Positions 45,464-55,139 are shown, counted from the first letter of the stretch. The stretch is 64,000 bases of DNA from CAYQNU01 sp964419055 (GCA_964419055.1 CAYQNU010000007.1:1-64000), one strand, 5' to 3'. Program-made: numbers and translations. The notes: generated from the sequence alone by a model not told the origin.

Positions 45464-48295
45464 TTAAAAGCTGTAAGAATATTTAATGTTGAAGCTTCTA
45501 CCCGGTTTGTATGACGTAAAGATAGCTTCGTCTGCACCAAATGATTTGTAAACTAATTTTATGTCATCATTTAACAAGTTTGTTATCCCTAAAGTGATTT
45601 TTGAAGAATTATCTTTTCCAAAGCTTCTAAATCCATTAATGTTAAGGCTGTTAAATGGAGCAGTATATACATCTGCAACTCGACCTGAACCAATTATTGT
45701 TAACTGTTCACCTTGCACGTTAAAGGCTGCAGTAACACTGGTTTTGTTATCGGGTAGTTCGTAAGATATGCTTGCATTCACTGAATAAGGTGATTGACCT
45801 GCCATTACTCGAGTTGGATTTAATGATTCACCATCTCTTAAATTATCAAAACGTAAATCATATTCATTATTCCCTTCTAAATCAACCAATACAGAATTTA
45901 ATTCTACCGCTGATTTTACAAGTGAGATATTTGTTGTGAAGAAGAATCTACTCCAAAAAGCACTTTTTTCCTCTGTTGAAAACCCTTTTCTTAATTCGAA
46001 TTCAGCACCCAATAAACTTGATTTACCTGAATTTCTTGGTATAATATTGTTTGGTGCCGTAGCAAACGAAACCATTTCGATGTGTCCATCAAATTGTTTG
46101 TAAAATACAGAAACGGATAATACCTCTTTTGGTTTCATATAAAACTCATATCTAAAGTCGAAATTGTTTACATTGGTTTGTTGCAAATCTATGTTACCAT
46201 TAAACGTTCTTTTTGAAATGGGGTCATATATTTGAGCAATAGATTTTTCTTTGAATGAAGGACGAGCTACTGTTCTGGTGGCACTTAATCTCAAATTTGT
46301 ACGTTCTGAAATAGCATATACAGTGTTTAAAGCTGGTAACAAATTCAATTTATTTAAAGTTCTTTCATTATCGTAGATTTCAGTACCCGAATTGTTTTGA
46401 CCGGTGTAGAACATGTCGTTTTTCTCCACCCTCACTCCATAAATTAATTTAAGTTTTTCTGTAGCTTTTTGCTCAGCCATTAGGTATGTACCAAAAATCA
46501 TTTGTTTGGCTTCGTAGTTATTGGCTGGTTGAATGTTACCGATTGTATAGGTACCGTATCTATAATTTGAATTGGTTTCATCTGCCGACCAAATGTTATC
46601 TTCTGTCAAATACCAGTTAGGGTCTGTAGTCACATTATTCAAATCCGTTCTTCTGTGTTTGAATGAATAAATAGAGAAGTCTCTGTATTTTAATAATCCA
46701 GAAAGACCTGTTTTGATAGTAATATTTTTTGACGCATCAAATTTTAAGTCCCCTTTAAAAGTTTCGTTATACTCATTCAAATTTCTCCAAAAACGATCAA
46801 TTCCAGAACCATTACCCGTACTTAAAGTTGTATCTCCTCCTGTAATAGAAACACGCGTTTCTCTGAAATCTGGGTCGTAAACGTGAGAATAGGAAAGAGC
46901 ATTTGACCAGGAAATTTCAACCTTTTCTCTTTTATGCATACCTGTAGCCATTAAGCTTGACAAGGTGCGAGCTGTGTAGGTTAGTACTTCTTCAGCTAAT
47001 ATAGATTGGTTTTGGTTGTAATCTTGGTTGTATCTTTTTGAAGCAGATGTTTCACCACTTTGTGAGTTAAGTAGAGAAAGAGAATACGAATTGTTGCCTT
47101 TTTTATATGAACCTGATAACAATCCGGTCCACATAACGTTGTTTTTACCTACTATTCCTGTTCTACCAACGTTCAACAACAAGTTATTTTTGTCTTTTTC
47201 GGTATCTTTCAAATAGTCGTTTGATTGAAAATCTTCGTAAAAAACATTTTCATTTGAATAATTAAATACAGCAGAATAACCTACTGAACTTCCATTTTCA
47301 CGTGTTTTTTGATTACCGTGTAAAAAAGAAAAAGACATATTTGGCAGGGCACTTTTACTAGCAACACCTAATTGAGGATTGAAACTACGAGTAATTTGTT
47401 CTAATTTGTCATCCACTAATACTTCGTTAGGAATTTTTACAGTTGGATTAAAAGGTAATTTTCTAGAACCGTCATCATATCCTAACCAATCCAATTTTCC
47501 TCCGTTGTACAGAATGAATTTATCATTAAAAGTCATTCCTTGAACATAAGATCCTCCAATACTGATTTGGGTAGTTTTTGTGTCTGGGAATTTTTTAGTA
47601 ACAATGTTCACCAAACCACCCGAAAAATCTCCGTAATGCTCTGGTGAAAATGATTTATAAACAGCTACATTTTCTAATACTCCTGTTGGGAAAATATCAA
47701 TTTGCATAGCGTTTACATCTGGATCAATTCCGGGCAACACCAAGCCATTTAGTGTAGTTAGTGTATATCGGTCACCTAACCCTCTTACATATACATATTT
47801 TCCATTTTGAACGGTAACACCTGTAACACGCTTCATTGCTCCAGATAAATCGGCATCGCCCACTTTTCTGAATGCTTGAGCGGTAATACCATCCGAAACC
47901 ACTGTTGCATTTTTTTGCTCAATCAACATAGTTGCTTCCGTGTTTTTTGTGGTAGTGTGAACTACTTTAAATTCGGCCAATGTATCTTTAGTGATTTGCA
48001 TCACAACATCTATCATTTTTACATCGCCTGATTTTATTTCAACAGCTTTAAAAAATTGAGTTTGATAGGAAATGAAAGCTACCTTAACGGTGTAGATTCC
48101 TTCGGGTAAACCCAATGAATAGTTACCTTCAAAATCAGAAACGGTTCCTTTTCCTGAGATTTCTTCAACTGAAATAGTGGCTCCAATAACGGGTTGTCCG
48201 TCATCACCACCTATGATATTTCCTCTAACAAATCCATTCTGGGCAACAAAAACATTAACAAAAAGTATAAATCCTAAACCTACAATATTTTTCAT
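45464..48295 (-). CDS. TonB-dependent outer membrane receptor
   Basis: The 943-residue protein has a signal peptide (about 1-18), a CarboxypepD_reg-like domain (about 22-105, GNIIGGDDGQPVIGATISV and VSDFEGNYSLGLPEGIYTVKV), a plug domain (about 120-240, with VTVQNGKYVYVRGLGDRYTLTTLNG) and a 22-strand barrel, ending in aromatic NIKYSYSF. It imports a bulky substrate with energy from TonB. The gene for a beta-helix lipoprotein directly upstream is probably its surface partner. The substrate is unknown. Confidence 0.93.
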   Translation of the reverse strand: MKNIVGLGFILFVNVFVAQNGFVRGNIIGGDDGQPVIGATISVEEISGKGTVSDFEGNYSLGLPEGIYTVKVAFISYQTQFFKAVEIKSGDVKMIDVVMQITKDTLAEFKVVHTTTKNTEATMLIEQKNATVVSDGITAQAFRKVGDADLSGAMKRVTGVTVQNGKYVYVRGLGDRYTLTTLNGLVLPGIDPDVNAMQIDIFPTGVLENVAVYKSFSPEHYGDFSGGLVNIVTKKFPDTKTTQISIGGSYVQGMTFNDKFILYNGGKLDWLGYDDGSRKLPFNPTVKIPNEVLVDDKLEQITRSFNPQLGVASKSALPNMSFSFLHGNQKTRENGSSVGYSAVFNYSNENVFYEDFQSNDYLKDTEKDKNNLLLNVGRTGIVGKNNVMWTGLLSGSYKKGNNSYSLSLLNSQSGETSASKRYNQDYNQNQSILAEEVLTYTARTLSSLMATGMHKREKVEISWSNALSYSHVYDPDFRETRVSITGGDTTLSTGNGSGIDRFWRNLNEYNETFKGDLKFDASKNITIKTGLSGLLKYRDFSIYSFKHRRTDLNNVTTDPNWYLTEDNIWSADETNSNYRYGTYTIGNIQPANNYEAKQMIFGTYLMAEQKATEKLKLIYGVRVEKNDMFYTGQNNSGTEIYDNERTLNKLNLLPALNTVYAISERTNLRLSATRTVARPSFKEKSIAQIYDPISKRTFNGNIDLQQTNVNNFDFRYEFYMKPKEVLSVSVFYKQFDGHIEMVSFATAPNNIIPRNSGKSSLLGAEFELRKGFSTEEKSAFWSRFFFTTNISLVKSAVELNSVLVDLEGNNEYDLRFDNLRDGESLNPTRVMAGQSPYSVNASISYELPDNKTSVTAAFNVQGEQLTIIGSGRVADVYTAPFNSLNINGFRSFGKDNSSKITLGITNLLNDDIKLVYKSFGADEAIFTSYKPGRSFNIKYSYSF

Positions 48296-48325
48296 TTCAC
48301 AATTTTTTATTCTTTAAACCATAAA

Positions 48326-48355
48326 GCCCTGCCGTCCAATTAAGGAGAGCAGGGA
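48326..48355 (-). promoter_or_regulatory. Intercistronic hairpin between the beta-helix lipoprotein and receptor genes
   Basis: CCCTGC (48327-48332) pairs with GCAGGG (48349-48354), and an inner TCC/GGA pair surrounds AATTAA. It lies in the 88-base gap inside the likely two-gene unit and lacks a T-run. It could stabilise the upstream message or partly stop transcription, giving more lipoprotein than receptor. Confidence 0.45.
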
Positions 48356-48383
48356 CTTATTAAAAACCTATATTAAATTTCTA

Positions 48384-49721
48384 TTATAATTGACCTCTTG
48401 ATGAAGCTAATGTCCAAGAGAAAGTTGAAGTTGCAACCGTTCCACCTGTACCAGTTGTCCATTTTCCTTCAGCAGCAGTTTGGTCACCAGCAGGAACTGT
48501 ACATCCTGTAGAAGCTGTATAAACTGTAAGAGCTGTAGTAGCAGGAGCAGTACAATTAGTGAATACTAAATCATTATTTAATAAACGGGTTAACGCATCT
48601 GTAGCAGCAGCACAAGCATTAGCCGCATCATATTTTGCTCTAATTTTGATTTGTTTGTTACCACCAACTGATGAATAATCAAAAGTAACATTGGTTATGT
48701 TTCCTTGAGCTTTATCTTTAAAATCTCCAGGATTACCATCTGTAGTACCTACTGATTTTACTAAACCATTTGATAAGGTGAATTTACCAGTTGTATAAGT
48801 TGAACCTTCTGGTCCATCAACTTCTAAACCTTTGTCAGTTCCAATTCCATCACCGTGCATTACGATAAAGTTTGAAATAGTACCTGAATAGTTCATATCT
48901 AAATCTAATCCATCATCTCCTTGGAAATAAACTAAAGCGTTAGTAATACTTACTGAACCACCAAAACACTCAATACCATCATCCAATGTAGCATAGATTT
49001 CAATATTGCTGATAGAAGTAGCTGAACCAACACCACCTAATGTTAAACCATTAAGCTCATTTCCTTCACCAATTGAAATACCTCCGTGACGGATAGAAAC
49101 AAAAGCCATATCTCCAGAATCATCAGCAGCATTTGTGCCACCATAAACACCAAAACCTTCACTAGCAGGAATACCTTCTAAGTTAGTTTCAGTATCACCA
49201 CTTTGTGCACTGATTGGAGCATATCCTAAAATAGCAACACCACCCCATTTCTCATTATCTGTTCTGGTTAAGTTTGTACCAGCAGTTTGTCCAATTTGAA
49301 TGTTATCTAAAATTGAAGTAAAAATAATTGGTTGAGTTGCTGTACCCACCGCATTAATTTTAGCACCTCTTGTAATTACTAAAGCAGAAGCTATGGTTTC
49401 AGCACCTTCAGCACCTTTGATAATTGTACCCGGTTGAATAGTTAAAGTAGCTCCGTTAGTAACGTAAACTTTTCCACTTAAAATCCAAATTTTATCATTG
49501 GTCCAAGTTGTGTTTGTAGTAATTTGACCTGTTACGGTTACTTCAGTCTCAATTGGATCTGGAAGAACACAAGAACCATCATCTTTTTTTGCATTTTCAT
49601 CATAGTTTGTAGCATCTGGGTTTGTACACCCTTTCTTTTTACAAGAAGTTGCTGTTGCACTAACACCACCAATTAGCATCATAGCTACTAATGAATGTGT
49701 GGTAATTTGTTTAATTTTCAT
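48384..49721 (-). CDS. Surface lipoprotein with parallel beta-helix-like domain
   Basis: The 445-residue protein has a lipoprotein-type signal (about 1-27, SATATSC) followed by a short GCTNPDATNYDENAKKDDGSC motif, a calcium-loop-like module common in Bacteroidota surface proteins. The rest (about 60-420) has short repeats such as ITRGAKINAVGTATQPIIFTS, VSIRHGGISI and GDDGLDLDMNYSG that suggest a right-handed beta-helix. Eighty-eight bases separate it from the receptor gene downstream. I infer a receptor-accessory lipoprotein pair, comparable in layout to SusC/SusD but not related in sequence. Codon use is alanine- and glycine-rich compared with its neighbours. Confidence 0.8.
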   Translation of the reverse strand: MKIKQITTHSLVAMMLIGGVSATATSCKKKGCTNPDATNYDENAKKDDGSCVLPDPIETEVTVTGQITTNTTWTNDKIWILSGKVYVTNGATLTIQPGTIIKGAEGAETIASALVITRGAKINAVGTATQPIIFTSILDNIQIGQTAGTNLTRTDNEKWGGVAILGYAPISAQSGDTETNLEGIPASEGFGVYGGTNAADDSGDMAFVSIRHGGISIGEGNELNGLTLGGVGSATSISNIEIYATLDDGIECFGGSVSITNALVYFQGDDGLDLDMNYSGTISNFIVMHGDGIGTDKGLEVDGPEGSTYTTGKFTLSNGLVKSVGTTDGNPGDFKDKAQGNITNVTFDYSSVGGNKQIKIRAKYDAANACAAATDALTRLLNNDLVFTNCTAPATTALTVYTASTGCTVPAGDQTAAEGKWTTGTGGTVATSTFSWTLASSRGQL

Positions 49722-50034
49722 AACTGTTTAGATTTACATTTTTGTTGATGCAAAGGAACAACCACAACATTATCTGAAAATTTCTCTAGTATTACCATAT
49801 TTTTATTGTAATGTGAACAGATTGTTAACTCAAATATTCTACAAAGAAGAGAAGCTAATTTAATTCTCACAAAAACAAGTAGTTATAGTTTTATTGTTTT
49901 TTAGGGCTTTTGTTAAACTGCTATTAATTAAAAGAATATCAAGTGATAAAAAGAAGCCTAAATCGGTTAAATTCTCAATTCCATGTTGTAGTTTTGTGAC
50001 CAGAAATTAATCTTTAATTATAGCTAATTTTACT
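49722..50034. promoter_or_regulatory. Divergent gap before metH with a putative -7 element
   Basis: This is a 313-base AT-rich region between divergent genes. TAGTTTTG at 49989-49996 matches TAnnTTTG exactly, 39 bases before the metH start. I looked for a cobalamin riboswitch and see no B12 box-like conserved segment or any other riboswitch signature. Confidence 0.4.
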
Positions 50035-52758
50035 ATGAGTCTTCATCCTGATTATCAAGGAAAATATCAATATAAATGGGCACATCTGCCCTATTTAAAT
50101 TTAAGTGGTTTGGAGCCTTTGGTTCTCACTCCAGAAAGCAATTTTGTTAACGTAGGCGAACGTACCAATGTAACAGGTAGCAGGAAGTTTTTGAGATTGA
50201 TCAAAGAGGAAAAGTTTGAAGATGCGTTGCAAGTGGCGCGTGATCAAGTTGATGGTGGGGCTCAAATTGTTGACGTCAACATGGACGAGGGGATGCTTGA
50301 TGGGGTTGAGGCAATGGTTAAATTCCTAAATTTAATAGCGAGCGAACCAGACATATCCAAAGTGCCTGTGATGATTGATTCCAGTAAATGGGAAATAATA
50401 GAAGCGGGATTAAAATGTGTTCAAGGAAAATGTGTAGTGAATTCTATCAGTTTAAAAGAAGGAGAAGAAAAATTCATTAAACAAGCACAATTAATAAAAA
50501 AATACGGTGCCGCTGTAATTGTAATGGCATTTGACGAGGCTGGCCAAGCGGATAGCTATGAAAGAAGAGTAGAAATTTGTTCAAAATCATACAAGATTTT
50601 AACTGAAATCGTTCATTTTCCGCCTCAAGATATCATTTTTGACCCTAATATTTTTCCAGTAGCTACAGGTATTGAAGAACACAATAACAATGCGCTTGAT
50701 TTTTTTAGAGCTACCCGTTGGATTCGTGAAAATCTACCAGGTGCGCATGTGAGCGGAGGAGTAAGTAATGTATCGTTTTCTTTTAGAGGAAATGATTTAG
50801 TCCGGGAAGCAATGCACTCTGCCTTTTTATATCATGCCATTAATGAAGGTATGGATATGGGTATTGTAAACCCAGAAATGCTGGAGATTTATGACAACAT
50901 ACCCAAAGATTTGTTGGAACGTGTTGAGGATGTTTTGTTAAATAAAAGAGAGGATGCTACCGAACGTTTGTTGGAATTTGCCGAAACGGTTAAAGGTGAT
51001 GGTAAGAAACAAGAAAAGGATTTAGCTTGGAGAGAGGCTCCTTTGCAAGAAAGGATAAGTCATTCGTTAGTAAAAGGAATAACCGAGTATATAGATGAAG
51101 ATATTGAAGAAGCTCGTTTACAGTACACCCGACCAATAGAAGTAATTGAAGGACCCTTGATGACAGGGATGAATATTGTTGGAGATTTATTTGGAAGTGG
51201 AAAAATGTTTTTGCCTCAAGTGGTGAAGTCGGCTCGTGTGATGAAAAAAGCGGTTGCCTTTTTATTACCTTATATTGAAGCAGCTAAGACGGATGGTAGT
51301 TCATCTTCGGCAGGTAAAATTATCATGGCCACTGTAAAAGGTGATGTTCACGACATAGGTAAAAATATTGTTGGAGTAGTATTAGGGTGTAATAATTATG
51401 AGGTGGTAGATTTAGGGGTGATGGTACCTGCGGATGTTATTATTAGAAGAGCCATTGAAGAAAAGGCACAAATTATTGGGTTGAGTGGATTGATCACTCC
51501 TTCTTTAGATGAAATGGTAGATGTAGCTAAAGAAATGGAAAAAGCAGGCTTACATATTCCACTTTTGATTGGTGGAGCAACCACTTCAAGAGTACATACG
51601 GCAGTAAAAATTGAGCAACACTTAAAAGGCGACCAAACGGTTCACGTTTTAGATGCTTCTCGCTCGGTAACCGTGGTGGAGCGTTTATTAGGCGACCGAA
51701 AAGAGGAATATGTAAATGATATCAAAAAGGAATATGAAGAGCTGAGAGAGATGCATGGTCGCAAAAAAGGGGTTAAACGAATGCATCCCATTTCTGTAGC
51801 TCGCAGAAATAAATATAAAATTGATTGGAAAGCGGAAGATATTTTTAAACCCAATTTGTTGGGTATTGAGGTAATTAAAGATTATGATTTGAATCGTTTG
51901 GTTCCTTTTATAGATTGGACTCCCTTTTTTCAAACGTGGGAATTGGCGGGCAGATATCCAAATATTTTAGAAGATGAGGTGGTTGGAAAAGAAGCCACAT
52001 CACTGTTTGCAGATGCTCAAAAAATGTTGTCGGAGATCATCCAAAATAAATGGGTAGTTGCGAATGGAATTTTGGGAATATTTCCAGCAAATACGATAAA
52101 TGATGACACAGTGGAAGTGTATAAAGACGACACACGAATTGAAGTTATAGGTGCTTTTCATCATTTACGTCAACAATTGGAAAAAACAGAAGGTCAACCC
52201 AATCTTTCCTTGGCTGATTTCATTGCACCAAAAGAAACAGGTTTAAACGATTACATTGGAGGGTTTGTGGTTACTGCGGGGTTGAATATTGACGAGCAAG
52301 TCAAAAAATTTGAAGCACAACATGATGATTATTCTTCCATCATGTTAAAAGCTTTAGCCGATCGACTGGCGGAGGCATTTGCCGAACATTTGCACGAACG
52401 AGTGCGTAAAGAATTCTGGGGTTATGCGCCTTCAGAACAATTACCAAACGAAGATCTTATTAAAGAACAATACCAAGGCATACGACCTGCACCAGGTTAT
52501 CCTGCTTGTCCTGATCATACCGAAAAAACAACCTTATTCACCTTGTTGGACGCTCAAAATCAAATTGGTGTAGAATTAACCGAATCATTAGCTATGATGC
52601 CAGCAGCTTCTGTGAGTGGTTGGTATTTTGCGCATCCGCAAAGCAAGTATTTTGGGGTAGGTAAAATTGAATTGGATCAAGTACACGATATTGCAAAACG
52701 AAAAGGCATTACAAACGAACGAATGGAGCGCTGGTTATCTCCTTGTTTGAATGATTAA
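50035..52758 (+). CDS. metH: Methionine synthase, B12-dependent (without homocysteine domain)
   Basis: This 907-residue enzyme carries three of the four MetH modules. The pterin-binding domain (about 30-300) has FVNVGERTNVTGSRKF and a methyltetrahydrofolate-binding barrel. The B12-binding domain (about 385-540) has the cobalt ligand His439 in DVHDIGKNIVG. The reactivation domain (about 560-900) has RPAPGYPACPDHTEK and GWYFAHPQSKYFGVGKI. The usual N-terminal homocysteine-binding module of about 300 residues is missing, so a separate protein should supply it; none is in the window. The 3' end is also part of a 208-bp direct repeat flanking the islet at 52848-55164. Confidence 0.96.
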   Translation: MSLHPDYQGKYQYKWAHLPYLNLSGLEPLVLTPESNFVNVGERTNVTGSRKFLRLIKEEKFEDALQVARDQVDGGAQIVDVNMDEGMLDGVEAMVKFLNLIASEPDISKVPVMIDSSKWEIIEAGLKCVQGKCVVNSISLKEGEEKFIKQAQLIKKYGAAVIVMAFDEAGQADSYERRVEICSKSYKILTEIVHFPPQDIIFDPNIFPVATGIEEHNNNALDFFRATRWIRENLPGAHVSGGVSNVSFSFRGNDLVREAMHSAFLYHAINEGMDMGIVNPEMLEIYDNIPKDLLERVEDVLLNKREDATERLLEFAETVKGDGKKQEKDLAWREAPLQERISHSLVKGITEYIDEDIEEARLQYTRPIEVIEGPLMTGMNIVGDLFGSGKMFLPQVVKSARVMKKAVAFLLPYIEAAKTDGSSSSAGKIIMATVKGDVHDIGKNIVGVVLGCNNYEVVDLGVMVPADVIIRRAIEEKAQIIGLSGLITPSLDEMVDVAKEMEKAGLHIPLLIGGATTSRVHTAVKIEQHLKGDQTVHVLDASRSVTVVERLLGDRKEEYVNDIKKEYEELREMHGRKKGVKRMHPISVARRNKYKIDWKAEDIFKPNLLGIEVIKDYDLNRLVPFIDWTPFFQTWELAGRYPNILEDEVVGKEATSLFADAQKMLSEIIQNKWVVANGILGIFPANTINDDTVEVYKDDTRIEVIGAFHHLRQQLEKTEGQPNLSLADFIAPKETGLNDYIGGFVVTAGLNIDEQVKKFEAQHDDYSSIMLKALADRLAEAFAEHLHERVRKEFWGYAPSEQLPNEDLIKEQYQGIRPAPGYPACPDHTEKTTLFTLLDAQNQIGVELTESLAMMPAASVSGWYFAHPQSKYFGVGKIELDQVHDIAKRKGITNERMERWLSPCLND

Positions 52759-52847
52759 GAAAATTATTTCGCGTCCTTGTTTGAGCGCAGCGGTAACGAG
52801 GACTTTTTAGTTGTGCGTTTGGAACGCACTATAAAAATTACATTAGG
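52640..52847 (+). repeat. 208-bp direct repeat, left copy (metH end plus part of hairpin element)
   Basis: By eye the sequence is identical to 55165-55372, offset 2525 bases. It contains the last 119 bases of metH, 13 bases of spacer and the first 76 bases of the hairpin element (52772-52847: H1, H2 and the first two bases of H3), where it stops at the islet junction. Confidence 0.93.
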
Positions 52848-52872
52848 ATATAATCTTGATAATTGTTTTAAA

Positions 52873-53463
52873 TTATCGATTATCAAACTGCTCAAACCAC
52901 CAAATTCCTATTTTCTTATTTTCAAGATCAGAAACCTTGTTAATACCATCTACAAAATTTATCATAATATCATAAATTATTTTCTTGGCTGGAACCAAAC
53001 TATCCAATTCCTCCAATGTTGACGTTTTTGTAGTTAAGTGTGCAACTGACTTATTTGCAATTTTAATTAAATTAAATAGGTGTTTTTGATCATTTTCATT
53101 TATAAAGTCAATTGGATAAGCCAATTTCCCTGGAATTACATGCCAAATAAAAACGGTCTCTTTTTCTGAACCCTGTATTTCGTTATATTGAAAATTTGTT
53201 AACCTATTTCCATTCCTTTTTATTCCAAGGAAATTTAGTAAACTACGTCCAATAATTATTGATGCTTCATACGAAGGATCAAGAAATTCACTTTCCCAAT
53301 AACACTTATATTTTGCCTCTTCCTCCAAATAATTTGCAGCTTTTCTTTTACAAAGATATAAATCCCAAGCTCTTAAAATGTTTAATCTATATGGTAAATG
53401 TTCATTAAGATATTCTTTTATTTGAGTTTCATTAAGATAAACTTTAGATTTACTTATTTGCAT
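52873..53463 (-). CDS. Islet protein of unknown function (196 residues)
   Basis: The protein is soluble and mostly helical by composition. Tryptophan-rich patches (RAWDLYLCKRKAANYLEEEAKYKCYW and GIWWFEQFDNR) flank a central ASIIIGRSLLNFLGIKRNGNRLTNFQYNEI. A KIANKSVAHLT segment vaguely recalls the R/K-x4-6-H motif of HEPN proteins, but this is weak. I do not recognise the family. It is the first gene inside the left repeat, with an inverted repeat at 52856-52886 overlapping the stop codon. Confidence 0.7.
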   Translation of the reverse strand: MQISKSKVYLNETQIKEYLNEHLPYRLNILRAWDLYLCKRKAANYLEEEAKYKCYWESEFLDPSYEASIIIGRSLLNFLGIKRNGNRLTNFQYNEIQGSEKETVFIWHVIPGKLAYPIDFINENDQKHLFNLIKIANKSVAHLTTKTSTLEELDSLVPAKKIIYDIMINFVDGINKVSDLENKKIGIWWFEQFDNR

Positions 53464-53584
53464 ATTTTAGTTATTTTTAATTCCAAATTTAGTAATAATT
53501 TATGAATTAAATTTTTGGATTTTATTCTTTCTTAAAATTTAAAATGACTCAAAAAAAACCTATCTTTACTTTTTAAACAAAAAT

Positions 53585-54103
53585 ATGATAAAATTCACAA
53601 GCTTAAATATTAAGAAATTCAATAAAAACAAATGGGTAATATTTACTCTGAATTTATATACTATTTATTCAATAATTAAAGAAGTTTTGAATGGAAAATA
53701 TGACTGGTTTGTTTCAATTAAAATAAATTTAGGTATTCAAGAAATATTACTTTTTTTCACTACACTAATTATATTTTATGTTTGGAAACAAATTGACAAA
53801 CTAAGAACTGATACACAAAACGCATTTAACAAAACCTATATTGATTTGAATAAATCACACTATGCACTAAATACTAAAATACGATATGTTCAATTAATGC
53901 AAAGATGTGATGGTTTAAATGAATTAGAAGTATTTAAAGTGTTACAATTAAATGGGTTTTCTAAAGAAGATATTGAACTCCTTCAAATAGAAGGATCTTA
54001 CATCTATGAAAAGAGATCTGATTTTTTACCTAAAGAGATAATAAATAAAATCGAATCCTTAAATAAGGATATTGATGATTTTTATAAACAAAAAAATCTT
54101 TAA
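53585..54103 (+). CDS. Islet membrane protein of unknown function (172 residues)
   Basis: Two hydrophobic helices lie near the N-terminus (about 17-37, WVIFTLNLYTIYSIIKEVL, and 50-67, ILLFFTTLIIFYVW). A cytoplasmic helical, partly coiled-coil region follows (about 70-172: QIDKLRTDTQNAFNKTYIDLNK and then SLNKDIDDFYKQKN). No family motif is seen. The A-rich codon use is similar to the neighbours. Confidence 0.65.
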   Translation: MIKFTSLNIKKFNKNKWVIFTLNLYTIYSIIKEVLNGKYDWFVSIKINLGIQEILLFFTTLIIFYVWKQIDKLRTDTQNAFNKTYIDLNKSHYALNTKIRYVQLMQRCDGLNELEVFKVLQLNGFSKEDIELLQIEGSYIYEKRSDFLPKEIINKIESLNKDIDDFYKQKNL

Positions 54104-54144
54104 TCGTATTCAAATGAGTTTGTAAGTTAGAAACATAGAGTAAT

Positions 54145-54807
54145 CTACTTCACACTCAATCTATCTTGAAATTCACTAATAAGGGGGTCGTATTTCTTTA
54201 AAATCCTATCCCATTCTTTAAATTTGTCATCATCTTTTACACTTTGGTCGCTGCCTTCAGCAAATTCACTAATAATTTTAACTCTATATTTTAGTGGTTT
54301 ACTGCTACTTTGTTTAATTAAAACTCGTGTTCGGACAGTTATTTTAGCAAATGACTTAGTTTGCCAACTTGTTTTCAAATAACCTGTCTCCCTATCTGCC
54401 ATTTCGATATTATCAAAATATCCAGTAATTATTTGACTTATAATTTTCCAAGCTTCTTGCTCTGTATACTTTGGATCAATTTCTTGCTCAAAATCTTTAT
54501 TGGCATAATCATTTTTGACAGAGGCATCATAAGCATCATCTCTTACTAGAGTAATAAACTTAGTTTCAGGAACATTTAGACTTGCACCAGCATAACAATA
54601 TGAACTCTGGTTTGTTTGAAATCCAGTTTTTTCTACCTTTACATTAACACATTGATTTTTATTAATTGAGACGGGCATATCTGAATTTATTTTTTTTCCA
54701 TTTACATATATATCTGCATCTTTTTCAGACGGTTGAAATAAATAGACAGTAGCGCAGCCATTTAAAGCAATTAAAATAAGTGTATAATATAGCCAGTTAT
54801 TTTTCAT
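54145..54807 (-). CDS. Islet lipoprotein with PEGA-like domain
   Basis: The 220-residue protein has a lipoprotein signal (about 1-18, LILIALNGC). A PEGA-like beta domain (about 30-70) has ADIYVNGKKINSDMPVSI and VKVEKTGFQ, a pattern of surface-exposed repeats that bind cell-wall or sugar ligands. The C-terminal half (about 115-215) is a separate helical and beta domain with TGYLKTSWQTKSFAKITVRTRVLIKQ, like proteins annotated only as outer membrane lipoproteins. It is divergent from the XRE regulator, with a palindrome between them. Confidence 0.7.
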   Translation of the reverse strand: MKNNWLYYTLILIALNGCATVYLFQPSEKDADIYVNGKKINSDMPVSINKNQCVNVKVEKTGFQTNQSSYCYAGASLNVPETKFITLVRDDAYDASVKNDYANKDFEQEIDPKYTEQEAWKIISQIITGYFDNIEMADRETGYLKTSWQTKSFAKITVRTRVLIKQSSSKPLKYRVKIISEFAEGSDQSVKDDDKFKEWDRILKKYDPLISEFQDRLSVK

Positions 54808-54842
54808 TTTTTAATTTATTATTAATTTGCAAACATAATACA

Positions 54843-54866
54843 AATAGTTGTATATATGCAACTATT
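54843..54866. promoter_or_regulatory. Inverted repeat between the islet lipoprotein and regulator genes (candidate operator)
   Basis: AATAGTTG and CAACTATT are perfect 8-base arms with an 8-base AT spacer (TATATATG). The site lies 31 bases before the GTG of the XRE gene and 36 bases before the lipoprotein start, where an autoregulator would bind. Confidence 0.6.
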
Positions 54867-54896
54867 AAGACAATTTTTTTGTTGCTATTTAGTCGT

Positions 54897-55139
54897 GTGA
54901 CTAAAATTAGAAACGAAGAATTTATAATTGCTTTTGGGAAAAGAGTAATGCAGTTGAGGAAAAACAAAGGTTTGTCTCAATATGTTTTAGCAGATTTGGC
55001 AAATATAAATAGAAGTCAAATTATTGGTATTGAAACAGGTAAAATAAACACAACACTTTCAACTATTAAGTGTATAGCAGATGCATTAGATGTAGAGATT
55101 AATGACTTATTTGAGTTTAAAAAGAAAGCTGAAAATTGA
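54897..55139 (+). CDS. XRE family helix-turn-helix regulator
   Basis: The 80-residue protein is a single helix-turn-helix XRE domain: AFGKRVMQLRKNKGLSQYVLADLANINRSQIIGIETGK and then STIKCIADALDVEINDLFEF. Such small proteins often act as repressors controlling adjacent genes. I chose GTG at 54897 as the start. The frame runs back to 54780, but that part is AT-rich and overlaps both the divergent lipoprotein start and the palindrome. It ends 25 bases before the right 208-bp repeat. Confidence 0.75.
   Translation: MTKIRNEEFIIAFGKRVMQLRKNKGLSQYVLADLANINRSQIIGIETGKINTTLSTIKCIADALDVEINDLFEFKKKAEN

Noticed and set aside
49722..50034. Cobalamin riboswitch upstream of metH
   Set aside because: No B12 box-like conserved segment or typical long structured leader was seen in the 313-base gap.
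54780..54896. Upstream extension of the XRE regulator gene
   Set aside because: It would overlap the divergent lipoprotein start and the palindromic operator, and its residues do not resemble the XRE family.
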